Positions 48,959 through 57,635 are shown, counted from the first letter of the stretch. The stretch: 64,000 nucleotides of DNA from Maricaulis sp034670125 (GCF_034670125.1 NZ_JAXMOC010000001.1:186001-250000), one strand, 5' to 3'. Notes: generated by a model from the sequence alone, not told the origin. Numbers and translations: made by a program.

Positions 48959-51358
48959 TCAGCTGCGCAGGCTGGCGCCGGTGGCCTTTTCGACCTTGGC
49001 CACAATGCCGGCCGCGATCGCCTCGATCTCTTTTTCGGTCAGGGTTTTGTCGCGCGGCTGCAGGGTGACCTCGATGGCCAGCGAGACCTGGCCCTCCGGC
49101 ACGCCCTTGCCGTCATAGACGTCGAACACGGAGACATTCGTGATCATCTGCTTGTCGGCACCCTTGGCGGCGCGGACCAGCGTATCGGCCGCCACCGACT
49201 TGTCGGCCAGGAAGGCGAAGTCACGGGTGACCGGCGTCAGGTCGGCGCGCTCGAGCGGGGTGCGGGCCTTGAGACCGGAGGCCTTCTTGGGCTGCGGGAT
49301 GGCGTCGAGCACGATTTCAAAGGCCAGCACCCGACCGTCGATATCGAGCGCCTTGAGGACGGCAGGGTGGATCTCGCCGAACTCGGCCATGACATTCTTG
49401 GGACCCAGACGCAGAACGCCGGACCGGCCCGGATGCCACCATTCACGCGCCTCGGCGGCAACCTGCAGGCTGTCGACCGGCGCACCGGCCGCCGCGAGCG
49501 CCGCCAGCGCGTCGGCCTTGGCGTCGAAAATGTCTGGCTGACGGGTCCCGGCCCAGTGGCGACCGGCCTCGACCCGGCGCGCGCCGGTCGCGACCAGTTT
49601 CTGGCCCTTGTCGCTGTCATCCAGATAGATCGGTCCGACCTCGAACAGGCGCGCATCATCCTGACCGCGATCGGCATTGGCCTGCAGCGCTGTGAGAAGA
49701 TGGATCAGCGCCGTCGGCCGCATCACGTCGAGCTCGGAGGAAATCGGGTTTTCCAGCTCCAGCCCGGCGCCATGACCGCCAAACAGCTTGGCCTGCTGCG
49801 TATTGCAGAAGGACCAGGTGACAGATTCCGAATAACCCCGACCGGCCAGCGCGCGGCGGGCATGGCGGGCGCGCAGCTGCATCACCGTGGCCGGCGCTTG
49901 CCGGCGCACGGGCGGGCGCGGCAGGGAGACAGCGTCGAGCTTGTCGAAGCCATGAATGCGGGCGACCTCTTCGACCAGATCGGCCTTCTGGGTACAATCC
50001 ATGCGCCAGCTCGGCACACCGACGGTCAGGACATCTCCCTCGCCTGATGGCGCAAAGCCCAGCGTTTCCAGGATGCGGATGATCTCGGCGCGTGGCAGGT
50101 CGAGCCCAGTCAGGCGTTTGACCTCGGCGATGGGGAACTCAATGGCGGCCGGAGCGGCCGGGACCTCACCAGCGACGACCACGTCTGATGCCTCACCGCC
50201 GCAGTATTTCAGGACCAGCTCGGTCGCCTGCTCGATACCGTCGACGACCGACGCCGGATCAACGCCGCGCTCGAACCGGTATTTGGCATCGCTGTCGATG
50301 CCGGTCGCCTTGGCGGTGGCGCGCGTGATCAGCGGGTCGAACCAGGCACTCTCGATGAAAACGTCCGTCGTTTCGGATGAGACGCCGGAATGGCTGCCGC
50401 CCATGATGCCGCCAAAGCCGAGGCAGCGGGCATCGTCGGCGATCACGCACTGGTCCTCGCCCGGCACGTGCTCCTTGTTGTCGAGCGCCTCGAAGCGGTC
50501 CGCCTCACCCTTGCCACGACGGGCCCGGATCACACCGTCCAGCCTGGCCAGGTCATAGACATGCAGCGGCCGGCAGCGGTCGACCGAGATCATGTTGGTC
50601 ATGTCGGCGAGGAAGTTGATGGGCCTGAGGCCGATCGCCTTGATCGCCTTTTTCAGCCAATCCGGGCTTTCACCATTCTTGACGCCCCGGATCACACGGC
50701 CGGCGAAGACCGGGCAGGCCTCCGGCCAGTCCAGCTCAACCTTGACCGGACAGGGGAAGCTGCCGGGGATGGCGTCGATATCATGGGTCTTGAGCGTGCC
50801 AATCCCGGTCGCGGCGAGGTCGCGGGCAATGCCGCGCACACCCAGCCAGTCGGGGCGGTTGGGCGTGACTTCAAAATCCAGCACCGGGTCTGCCTGACCC
50901 AAGGCTACAACCGCCGGCGTGCCGACTTCGAAGGGCTCGGGCAGGTCGATGATGCCGTCATGATCCTCGCCCAGTTCCAATTCCTTGGCCGAGCACATCA
51001 TGCCATGGCTCTCGACACCGCGGATCTTGCGCGGCTTCTTGTCCAGCGCGAAGTCGAGGCCCGGGATGTAGGTCCCCAGCGGCGCGTAGATGGCATACAT
51101 GCCGGTGCGGGCATTGGGGGCACCGCAAACGATCTGCTTGGTGCCGTCGACCGTCTCGACCGTGCACACTTTCAGCTTGTCGGCATCGGGATGCTTTTCC
51201 GCATGGGTGACATGGCAGACCGTGAAGGCCGCGAACTTCTCCAGCGGATTGTCAATCTCCTCGATCTCCAGACCGGCCATGGTCATGGCGTCGGCGATCT
51301 CCTCAAGGGAGGCGTCGGTCTCGAGGTGGTATTTCAGCCAGGAAAGCGGGAATTTCAT
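48959..51358 (-). CDS. pheT: Phenylalanine-tRNA ligase beta subunit
   Basis: The 799-residue protein has an N-terminal EMAPII-like tRNA-binding domain (about 39-150, with LKVCTVETVDGTKQIVCGAP), a B3/B4 editing domain (GIARDLAATG ...) and a B5 domain. A catalytic-like core and a C-terminal FDX-ACB anticodon-binding domain (LERADLTPVTRDFAFLADKS) follow. With PheS it forms the heterotetramer that charges tRNA-Phe; the beta subunit holds the editing site. It is on the same strand as pheS but separated from it by two small genes (51378-52342). It starts with ATG at 51358. Confidence 0.97.
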   Translation of the reverse strand: MKFPLSWLKYHLETDASLEEIADAMTMAGLEIEEIDNPLEKFAAFTVCHVTHAEKHPDADKLKVCTVETVDGTKQIVCGAPNARTGMYAIYAPLGTYIPGLDFALDKKPRKIRGVESHGMMCSAKELELGEDHDGIIDLPEPFEVGTPAVVALGQADPVLDFEVTPNRPDWLGVRGIARDLAATGIGTLKTHDIDAIPGSFPCPVKVELDWPEACPVFAGRVIRGVKNGESPDWLKKAIKAIGLRPINFLADMTNMISVDRCRPLHVYDLARLDGVIRARRGKGEADRFEALDNKEHVPGEDQCVIADDARCLGFGGIMGGSHSGVSSETTDVFIESAWFDPLITRATAKATGIDSDAKYRFERGVDPASVVDGIEQATELVLKYCGGEASDVVVAGEVPAAPAAIEFPIAEVKRLTGLDLPRAEIIRILETLGFAPSGEGDVLTVGVPSWRMDCTQKADLVEEVARIHGFDKLDAVSLPRPPVRRQAPATVMQLRARHARRALAGRGYSESVTWSFCNTQQAKLFGGHGAGLELENPISSELDVMRPTALIHLLTALQANADRGQDDARLFEVGPIYLDDSDKGQKLVATGARRVEAGRHWAGTRQPDIFDAKADALAALAAAGAPVDSLQVAAEAREWWHPGRSGVLRLGPKNVMAEFGEIHPAVLKALDIDGRVLAFEIVLDAIPQPKKASGLKARTPLERADLTPVTRDFAFLADKSVAADTLVRAAKGADKQMITNVSVFDVYDGKGVPEGQVSLAIEVTLQPRDKTLTEKEIEAIAAGIVAKVEKATGASLRS

Positions 51359-51377
51359 CGTCGGCTCCTGCCGTCAC

Positions 51378-51950
51378 TTACAAGTTGGAATCCGGATCGA
51401 CCGCCGGGCAGGCGTCGATCGGTTCGGGATGATTGGTCCGGCCATCGCGGCGGGCCGTCCAGCACCGTCCATAGACGGAGCAATAACAGGCCTCGACCGT
51501 GAGGGCGAAGAAGTCTTGCTGGTAGTCACGGATGAGCGGCCAGCGCTCTTCACTGGCCGGCCAGGTGATCTGGGCCAGGACAACGGTTTCACCCGGTGCG
51601 AGGATCGCGCCCTGGCTGCCACCGGTCCACATGTCGGGGCGTGGCAGACCGTCCGGACGCACCGTGCCCATCTCTTCCCAGTTGCGCAGTGACTGACCGG
51701 CGAAGGACGCGTCGATCCGATCGACCAGCGCCGGGCCGATCCCGTCATTGGTCATGCCGACAAGAAAGATGTGCTGACCGTCCTCGGTCGACATCTGGGT
51801 TTCAACCTGTACCGCCGGCCAGACATCGGCATGCTGCTGCGCCCGCATCACCCGGCCCTGGTCCCAGGCGACAAAAAGCGCCGCGACACCCACAAGCATC
51901 GCGCCGATCCCGGTCAGGGTCTGGTGGTTATTTGTGAGCCAGCGCCACAT
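51378..51950 (-). CDS. Small membrane-anchored protein between pheS and pheT
   Basis: The 190-residue protein has an N-terminal membrane helix (TLTGIGAMLVGVAALFVAWD) and a mainly beta domain with VEACYCSVYGRCW and a terminal CPAVDPDSN. No family is recognised. Its ATG overlaps the stop of the preceding 130-residue gene by one base (TGATG), and pheT starts 20 bp downstream of its stop. It is thus embedded in the pheS-pheT operon. Topology (N terminus in, domain in the periplasm) is inferred; function is unknown. Confidence 0.75.
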   Translation of the reverse strand: MWRWLTNNHQTLTGIGAMLVGVAALFVAWDQGRVMRAQQHADVWPAVQVETQMSTEDGQHIFLVGMTNDGIGPALVDRIDASFAGQSLRNWEEMGTVRPDGLPRPDMWTGGSQGAILAPGETVVLAQITWPASEERWPLIRDYQQDFFALTVEACYCSVYGRCWTARRDGRTNHPEPIDACPAVDPDSNL

Positions 51951-52342
51951 CAGTCGTCGCCCTCATCGATCTTTAGGGCCCGGAGAGCCCGCATGAAATC
52001 GGACAGATATGACTGATCGGCCTGACCCGAGGCGACGAACTCACTGCTCCTGTCGAACGTTGCAAGCCGGGCTTTCACATCGATATGCCCCATCTTACCC
52101 GCCATCATGACTACGAGACTGAAATCACCTTCAATTGCGTCGAGCTTCGCTGTCCCGTCGAGGGAGCGGCCCAAATGGCCAAGCTGGTCGAGAAATGACG
52201 CGATCCCGAGACGAAACGTATAGACTTGGGATTTCGCCTCTCCCAGATCCGAAGCAAGGTGCACCAGAACATAGATGCTGTCCGCGGCCTCATCAGAGAT
52301 CGCGATGCGCATTGATCCGCACTGAAGCGCGGCCTCCGGCAT
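51950..52342 (-). CDS. Small protein between pheS and pheT
   Basis: The 130-residue protein reads MRIAISDEAADSIYVLVHLA after a short start and ends RALRALKIDEGDD. I do not recognise a family, and no signal peptide is seen. The ATG at 52342 overlaps the pheS stop (TGATG) and is preferred; an ATG at 52312 is also possible. It forms with the next gene a two-gene insertion into the pheS-pheT order. The tight junctions on both sides mean all four genes are translated from one message. Confidence 0.72.
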   Translation of the reverse strand: MPEAALQCGSMRIAISDEAADSIYVLVHLASDLGEAKSQVYTFRLGIASFLDQLGHLGRSLDGTAKLDAIEGDFSLVVMMAGKMGHIDVKARLATFDRSSEFVASGQADQSYLSDFMRALRALKIDEGDD

Positions 52343-53424
52343 CAACTCAGCCCTGTCGCCAGGTTTGCCTGCAGCAGCGGGCTGAAGCCGTAATGCGCCA
52401 TCCAGCGGACGTCGGAGTTGAAGAAATCGCGCAGGTCGGGGGCGCCGTATTTGAGCATGGCGAGACGATCGACGCCCATGCCGAAGGCGAAGCCCTGGTA
52501 TTCGTCCGGGTCGAGGCCGCAATTGCGGATCACATTCGGGTGGACCATGCCGCAGCCGAGGATTTCCATCCATTTGTCGCCGGAGCCGACCTTCACTGCA
52601 TCACCGACCCGCTCATAGCGCACATCCATCTCCGCCGACGGTTCGGTGAAGGGGAAGTGGTGCGGGCGGAATTGCGCTTCCACCTGGTCGGTCTCGAAGA
52701 AGGCGGCAATGAAGTCCATCAGCGTGCCCTTGAGGTGACCCATATGGGTTTCCTTGTCGATCACCAGGCCTTCGACCTGGTGGAACATGGGCGTATGGGT
52801 CTGGTCCCAGTCACAGCGATAGACGCGGCCCGGCGCGATGATGCGGATCGGCGTCTTGCCTTCCAGCATGGTGCGAATCTGCACCGGCGAGGTGTGCGTG
52901 CGCAGGACCTTGCGCATGCCCTCGGCGTCCGGCTTCATGAAGAAAGTGTCCTGGGTGTCGCGGGCCGGGTGACCTTCCGGGAAGTTGAGGGCGGTGAAAT
53001 TGTGGAAATCGGTCTCCACATCCGGCCCTTCGGCGACGGCAAAGCCCATATCGGCAAAGATCACCGCCAGCTCTTCCATCACTTGTGTGATCGGGTGCAG
53101 CGAGCCCTTCGGTTCCGGCCGCACCGGCAAAGTCACATCAACCCTCTCCGACGCCAGCGCCGCATTCAGGGCTGCCGCTTCCAGATCCGCCTTGCGCGCC
53201 TCGATGGCGTCATTGAGCCGGGTCTTGAGACCATTGAGCGCCGGGCCCATCACCTGACGTTCTTCCGGGCTCATCTTGCCCAGCTCGCGCATCATCAACG
53301 ACACCGAGCCCTTCTTGCCCAGCGCCGCAACGCGCACCGCGTCCAGCCCGGCCTCATCGGTCGCGCCCTCAATCTGGCTGCGGACCCCGGCTTCAAGCGT
53401 GTCGAGATTGGAAGTGTCAGTCAT
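52342..53424 (-). CDS. pheS: Phenylalanine-tRNA ligase alpha subunit
   Basis: The 360-residue protein has the N-terminal coiled coil (LGKMSPEERQVMGPALNGLK) and the class II synthetase core: motif 2 APGRVYRCDWDQTHTPMFHQ, ALNFPEGHPARDTQDTFF and motif 3 FAFGMGVDRLAMLKYG. It makes phenylalanyl-tRNA with PheT. Length and motifs are normal. The ATG at 53424 follows the pattern of relatives; a start at 53439 would only add a short tail. It follows rplT after an interval with a terminator and a palindromic element. Confidence 0.97.
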   Translation of the reverse strand: MTDTSNLDTLEAGVRSQIEGATDEAGLDAVRVAALGKKGSVSLMMRELGKMSPEERQVMGPALNGLKTRLNDAIEARKADLEAAALNAALASERVDVTLPVRPEPKGSLHPITQVMEELAVIFADMGFAVAEGPDVETDFHNFTALNFPEGHPARDTQDTFFMKPDAEGMRKVLRTHTSPVQIRTMLEGKTPIRIIAPGRVYRCDWDQTHTPMFHQVEGLVIDKETHMGHLKGTLMDFIAAFFETDQVEAQFRPHHFPFTEPSAEMDVRYERVGDAVKVGSGDKWMEILGCGMVHPNVIRNCGLDPDEYQGFAFGMGVDRLAMLKYGAPDLRDFFNSDVRWMAHYGFSPLLQANLATGLS

Positions 53425-53503
53425 GTCATGTCGTCCCATACGGTCGGGAAGGATTTAGCGGCTGGGGTTTTGTGTGTCGACCGGGAGTGACGGCTGGGGG
53501 GCA

Positions 53504-53660
53504 AATAGGTCCTCGCCCAGACAAGGCGAGGTGGATCGCCGCGCAGCGGCGAGACGGAGTGGGTGACGGTCCGTCAGGATTAGAACGCTGACGCGTTTCA
53601 CCCGATCCGACCCGGCGCTGCGCGCCGGCCCACCTTCCCCATCAAGGGGAAGGACCTATT
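53504..53660. repeat. MITE-like palindromic element with AATAGGTCCT ends
   Basis: AATAGGTCCT at 53504-53513 is exactly mirrored by AGGACCTATT at 53651-53660. Inside are further dyads, including CCTTCCCC/GGGGAAGG (53633-53640 and 53646-53653). The 157-bp block lies between pheS and rplT. It resembles a short non-autonomous inverted-repeat element; no flanking target duplication is obvious. Confidence 0.7.
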
Positions 53661-53682
53661 ACCGAGACCGTCACCACAAACA

Positions 53683-53718
53683 AAAAGGGCCCGCCAGCTT
53701 CACGCCGACGGGCCTCTT
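53683..53718 (-). terminator. Terminator after rplT
   Basis: On the minus strand a GGCCCG ... CGGGCC hairpin with an internal loop is followed by CTTTTTG. It lies about 25 bp after the rplT stop and would separate the ribosomal genes from pheS. Confidence 0.75.
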
Positions 53719-53740
53719 TGAAACTCGGTGTTCCAGGCGT

Positions 53741-54097
53741 TTAGCCCAGAGCGTCCCGCGCCTGGTCGACCAGGGCCTTGAAGGCGTCCGGCTCGTGCAT
53801 GGCGATGTCGGCGAGGACCTTGCGGTCAACTTCGATGCCGGCCTTGGCGAGGCCGTTCATGAAGACCGAATAATTCATGTCGTGCTGGCGGGCGCCGGCA
53901 TTGATGCGCTGGATCCACAGCGAGCGGAAATTGCGCTTCTTGGCGCGGCGGTCGCGATAGGCGTACTGGCCGGCCTTTTCCACGGCCTGGACGGCAACGC
54001 GGAAGGTATTCTTGCGGCGGCCGTAATAGCCCTTGGCTTTCTTGATGACTGACTTGTGGCGTTTAGAGGTCGCCGGTCCGGACGTTACTCGAGACAT
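53741..54097 (-). CDS. rplT: Large ribosomal subunit protein bL20
   Basis: The 118-residue protein begins MSRVTSGPATSKRHKSVIKK and continues with AKGYYGRRKNTFRVAVQAVE, RRAKKRNFRSLWIQRINAGA, typical of bL20. It binds 23S rRNA early in 50S assembly. It follows rpmI by 31 bp on the same strand. In many bacteria L20 represses this operon through a leader RNA; no clear leader structure was identified here. Confidence 0.98.
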   Translation of the reverse strand: MSRVTSGPATSKRHKSVIKKAKGYYGRRKNTFRVAVQAVEKAGQYAYRDRRAKKRNFRSLWIQRINAGARQHDMNYSVFMNGLAKAGIEVDRKVLADIAMHEPDAFKALVDQARDALG

Positions 54098-54128
54098 ATT
54101 GAAGTGCTCCTACTCGGTGCCAGCGGCC

Positions 54129-54329
54129 TTAAAGGCCGTTCGGGAGGTATTTTTTCACGATCTTGGCGTCCTGGGGTGACAGGGTCACCTGGCCGCGCTT
54201 GTTGCGGATCTGCTTGGGGGTCCGCTTGATCATGCCGTGGCGCTTGCCGGTCTGACCGGCCTTCACCTTACCCGTGGCGGTGAGCTTGAAGCGCTTTTTG
54301 GCGCCGCTCTTCGTCTTCATCTTCGACAT
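54129..54329 (-). CDS. rpmI: Large ribosomal subunit protein bL35
   Basis: The 66-residue protein MSKMKTKSGAKKRFKLTATG with HGMIKRTPKQIRNKRGQ is bL35. An AAGGAG site lies 6 nt before the ATG at 54329 but directly abuts the ATG at 54335, so 54329 is the start. It is the first gene of the rpmI-rplT pair. infC, which often precedes rpmI, is instead 4.6 kb away. Confidence 0.97.
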   Translation of the reverse strand: MSKMKTKSGAKKRFKLTATGKVKAGQTGKRHGMIKRTPKQIRNKRGQVTLSPQDAKIVKKYLPNGL

Positions 54330-54486
54330 TTTCATCTCCTTTGCAGGACGCCCGGAAGCGTCCGGTGGATGGTTCAGCCAGCGGGCATGTCGAATTCGGC
54401 CCGGTTGGCTGGTGTTGGAAGCGGGGGTTTATACCCGCAATGCCCCTGATTGCAAGCGGTCATGCGAGTCGCAAGCGGGTTGAGAC

Positions 54487-54939
54487 TCAGTGCGCGTGAT
54501 CGTCACACAGGCCACAATCGCGCTCATGCACATGCCCGGCCCGGGCGCGGGCCCGCCAATTGGCGAAATGGGCTCCGGCGAGCACGGTCACGCCGCCCAG
54601 GGTCAGCACGGTCTCGACGGTTGTCGAAAACAGGTGCGAGGCACCCAGTGCCATGACCGACAGGCCGGCCAGACCAATCACGAAGATCGGCCATCCGGCG
54701 CGAGTCGCCCGCACACTCCAGCCCAGGCCGATCAGCGAGACCGGCGCCGCGATGGCGAGCAGCAGCAAGTGCCAGTCATGGCTCAGGCCCAACAGTTCAC
54801 CGGCCTCTGGCGCCAGCATGGGCGTCGCCGCGGCAGCTGCCGGCAGGAAGAGGCAGTGGGCGATACACAGGGCTGACAGGCCGACGCCGGTGGCGTCGAG
54901 CTTGCCTTGATGATCGGAGATGTGGCGGTGAAAGGGCAT
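54487..54939 (-). CDS. MerC-family membrane protein under Zur control
   Basis: The 150-residue protein has four predicted membrane helices and a MerC-type metal motif in helix 1 (LSALCIAHCLFLPAAA). The C-terminal tail is rich in histidine and cysteine (HVHERDCGLCDDHAH). MerC in mercury operons imports Hg(II), but no mer genes are near. A near-perfect Zur box 26 bp upstream points to zinc: it may take up zinc or help zinc-starved cells. The ATG at 54939 is chosen by homology; an upstream start would cover the operator. Confidence 0.82.
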   Translation of the reverse strand: MPFHRHISDHQGKLDATGVGLSALCIAHCLFLPAAAAATPMLAPEAGELLGLSHDWHLLLLAIAAPVSLIGLGWSVRATRAGWPIFVIGLAGLSVMALGASHLFSTTVETVLTLGGVTVLAGAHFANWRARARAGHVHERDCGLCDDHAH

Positions 54940-54964
54940 GAATTGTCCGGCAGCGGTGTAACGG

Positions 54965-54979
54965 TGATATAGTATAACA
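54965..54979 (-). promoter_or_regulatory. Zur-box-like operator upstream of the MerC-family gene
   Basis: TGATATAGTATAACA matches the proteobacterial Zur consensus TGTTATA-N-TATAACA at all but one informative position. It lies directly upstream of the gene, where zinc-loaded Zur would block transcription. Confidence 0.7.
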
Positions 54980-55062
54980 TTCACCGCTTGCAAAGCACCG
55001 AACTGCGCTATCCGGCAATTTTCTGCGCGCGCCTCCGGCAGGGAGCCGGCACAGACAAGAAA

Positions 55063-55084
55063 GGGCGACCCGAACGGGCCGCCC
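55063..55084 (-). terminator. Terminator after the four-repeat secreted protein gene
   Basis: On the minus strand GGGCGGCCCG-TT-CGGGTCGCCC forms a stem with a G-T pair and is followed by TTTCTTGT. It lies about 40 bp past the stop codon. Confidence 0.75.
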
Positions 55085-55122
55085 TCTCCTGATCCCCGCG
55101 CGCTGCGCGGCTGGTTTCCGGC

Positions 55123-56886
55123 TTATTCGTGGAAGCCGAGCTCGGAAATCGCCAGAACCGCCGGCGACAGGTCACCGCCCGAATAGGTTCCGACCCAGAT
55201 GTCGTAGACGCCGGCTTGCGGATCGGCAAAGTGGACGCCCGGGTTCAGGTTCCCGGCGCCGTCATCATTGCAATACCATTCCCCGTCGGGCCCGTTGATC
55301 ACCAGGGTGGTGTCACGCTCGGACACGGCCGAGATGTACAGGTCGAGGCCACCCGGCTCGAAGCTGAGCTCCACATCCGGCGCCAGGGTCACGAAACCGC
55401 GGCAGGACTGGTCGGCGGCCGATTCCGCCTCGACTTCACCGCCGGCCATCAGCTCGACGAGATAGGGATCGGGAACAAAGCCACCGGTCAGCTCGACATC
55501 CCCGTAATTGGCCGGCAGGGCGTAATCGAGCGGGGTGTCGGGCAGGAAGCCGCCGCCGAAACCGAGTTCGGACACATGCAGCGTCGCCGGACCCCCGTCA
55601 TACTCGCCATAGGTGCCAACCCAGACATCATAGCGACCCGACGCCGGATCATTGAACACGACACCCGGATTGAGCTCGCCGGCGCTGTCATCATCACAGT
55701 GCCAGCTGCCATCGGGCGCATTGACGATCAGGGTCGCGTCACCGTCATAGCTGGCCGACAGGTAGAGATCGAAATCCCCGGCCTCGTATTCCAGATCGAA
55801 ATCCGGCGCACTGTCTGCCCAGCCGCGACAGTTCTGCGCGACCGCTTCGTAGACATCCGTGCCGCCACCGGCGATGACATCAACATTGTAGGGATCAGGC
55901 ACAAAGCCGGCCTGCAGCGAAGCCGACCCGGACTGGGACGGCAGCGAATAATCGAGCACTGCCGGTTCATCGACATTGCCGAGGAAACCGAGCTCGGACA
56001 CGTAGAGCGTCGCCGGAATGTGGGCGCTGGACGAGTAGCGCGCGGTCCAGACCGCATAGCGGCCCGGCAGCGGATCACGGATCTGTACGCCCGGATTCAG
56101 GTTTTCGGCGCTGTCATCATCACAGTGCCAGCCACCATCCGGCGACTGTACGGCAAGCGTCGTGTCGCTCTCGGCCTGCATCGAGAAATACAGGTCAAAG
56201 GTGTCGCTGCCGGCATAGTCGACCCAAACGTCCGGTGCCCGGTCAGCATTGCCCCAGCACATGCCATCGGCGAAGCGGTCGAGTGTCATCTCGCCGCCGG
56301 CCTGGACCGCGACCGTCCGCGGATCATCGGCGAACCCTTCGCTCAGGCTGAGCGTTCCCGATTGCGGCGGCAAGCCGGCAGACGGGGCTTGCGAATAAGG
56401 ATTGTCATCCTCGAAGCCGAGCTCGGAAATATGCAACATCGCTGGCTCATAGCCGCCGCCGGAGCCATAGGTTCCGACCCAGATATTGTAGAGCCCGCTC
56501 TGCGGGTTATCAAACATCATGCCGGCATTCAGGCCGCTTCCGGCACCGTCATCGTCGCAATGCCAGGCGCCATCCGGCGTGTTGACCAGCAATACGGTAT
56601 CCACATCAGAGGCCGCCGAGAGATAGAGGCTGAAATCGCCGGCCGAGTAATTGAGATTGTAGGACGGCTGATAGCTCACGAACCCCGGACACCATTCCGA
56701 GGCACCGCTCGCTGGCATGGCACCCCCGGCGCGCAGGCCGATCGAGACCGGATCAGGAATGAAGCCGGCGTCCAGCTGACCCGACCCATAGGCCGGAGCT
56801 GCGGATATGTCCTGCACCGCCTGTGCCGGTGCGGCGACCAGAAGGGTCGCGACTGCGGCGCCCGTCAGCAATTGAAGTTTCATCAT
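55123..56886 (-). CDS. Secreted protein with four copies of a two-cysteine beta repeat
   Basis: The protein of about 587 residues has a signal peptide (MKLQLLTGAAVATLLVAAPA, cleavage after AQA). Four repeats of about 120-130 residues follow. Each has the order: GFIPDP start, a CRGF/CPGF cysteine, a DLYLSA strand, DTTLVVNAPDG, WHCDDDSAG with the second cysteine, LNPGV, YDIWVGTY and a SELGF end. The regular Cys pair suggests one disulfide per repeat; the Asp cluster could bind calcium. No established family is recognised, though the layout recalls pre-peptidase C-terminal (PPC) domains. Two adjacent ATGs (56886, 56883) follow a GGGGGAG site. It is 24 bp downstream of a single-repeat paralogue. 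Confidence 0.78.
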   Translation of the reverse strand: MMKLQLLTGAAVATLLVAAPAQAVQDISAAPAYGSGQLDAGFIPDPVSIGLRAGGAMPASGASEWCPGFVSYQPSYNLNYSAGDFSLYLSAASDVDTVLLVNTPDGAWHCDDDGAGSGLNAGMMFDNPQSGLYNIWVGTYGSGGGYEPAMLHISELGFEDDNPYSQAPSAGLPPQSGTLSLSEGFADDPRTVAVQAGGEMTLDRFADGMCWGNADRAPDVWVDYAGSDTFDLYFSMQAESDTTLAVQSPDGGWHCDDDSAENLNPGVQIRDPLPGRYAVWTARYSSSAHIPATLYVSELGFLGNVDEPAVLDYSLPSQSGSASLQAGFVPDPYNVDVIAGGGTDVYEAVAQNCRGWADSAPDFDLEYEAGDFDLYLSASYDGDATLIVNAPDGSWHCDDDSAGELNPGVVFNDPASGRYDVWVGTYGEYDGGPATLHVSELGFGGGFLPDTPLDYALPANYGDVELTGGFVPDPYLVELMAGGEVEAESAADQSCRGFVTLAPDVELSFEPGGLDLYISAVSERDTTLVINGPDGEWYCNDDGAGNLNPGVHFADPQAGVYDIWVGTYSGGDLSPAVLAISELGFHE

Positions 56887-56909
56887 GTTTCTCCCCCAGG
56901 ATTGAAGTG

Positions 56910-57383
56910 TCACTCGCTGTATAGTTCGGAAATCGACAGGCGGGCCGTCGCCGGGCCTGGCCCGAGAAAGCGGCCGACCCAGATATCGTAGTGACCGGAA
57001 ACGGGTTCACCGAACCGGATCGAAGGATTGAGGCCGCTGCCGCTGTCATCATCGCAATACCATTGACCATCCGGCGCATTGACGACCAGCGTCATGTCAT
57101 CGTCCGAGGCGGCCGACAGGATGAGCGGGAAAGGTCCGGCGTTGTAATATACCGCGACATCAGGCTCGGCGCCGCTGACGAAGCCGTGGCAGGTTTCGGA
57201 AACGTCGGTCGACGCATCGATGCGCGCCTCCAGCTCCAGGTCGATGGTGACCGGATCCGGCGTGAACCCGGCGGACAGGTAGAGGCTCTCTCCCGGCCCG
57301 GCCCCGACACCCCACGCTGCGCCTGACCCGGCTGGCGAGGCCAGCAAGACCAGTGAAATCAGGGCGGAATGCCAAAGACGCAT
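56910..57383 (-). CDS. Secreted single-repeat paralogue of the four-repeat protein
   Basis: The 157-residue protein has a signal peptide (MRLWHSALISLVLLASPAGS) and one copy of the repeat: GFTPDP, CHGFVSG, FPLILSA, MTLVVNAPDGQWYCDDDSGS, GLNPSI, YDIWVGRF and a terminal SISELYSE. The two conserved cysteines and the CDDD cluster are kept. The ATG at 57383 is chosen because it begins the signal peptide. It precedes the four-repeat gene in the same orientation and probably the same operon, which suggests duplication of a single ancestral domain. Confidence 0.75.
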   Translation of the reverse strand: MRLWHSALISLVLLASPAGSGAAWGVGAGPGESLYLSAGFTPDPVTIDLELEARIDASTDVSETCHGFVSGAEPDVAVYYNAGPFPLILSAASDDDMTLVVNAPDGQWYCDDDSGSGLNPSIRFGEPVSGHYDIWVGRFLGPGPATARLSISELYSE

Positions 57384-57635
57384 CAATCTGTCTCCTGTCC
57401 GGTCGCCATCGCGACACGCCGTCGCGTCACGTGTCAGTTGAACATGCTTTGTGTCGGATATCATCAGAAATCCGGGCGGCTGAACATCATCTGAATGGGT
57501 GAGCCGCGTTTCCGGCAAACACGCGGCAGCAATAAGGCGCCAGCGCAGGGCTGTCGTCCAGCCTGTTGAATTCTCGCAGGAAAGCGCGTTAATCGGCGAC
57601 CGGGCCGCGCTCGCGGTGTCCAGCGGATTTTTGTC

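Noticed and set aside
52342..52573. Longer form of the 130-residue gene starting inside pheS
   Set aside because: The extra 77 residues are an Arg/Pro-rich out-of-frame reading of pheS, while an ATG overlapping the pheS stop gives a natural start.
54487..54939. Annotation as a mercury-resistance MerC transporter
   Set aside because: No merR, merT, merP or merA gene is nearby and a Zur box controls the gene; a zinc role is favoured.
55129..56991. 620-codon open frame on the plus strand opposite the repeat-protein genes
   Set aside because: Its composition mirrors the repeats on the other strand and it has no signal peptide or domain; an antisense artefact.
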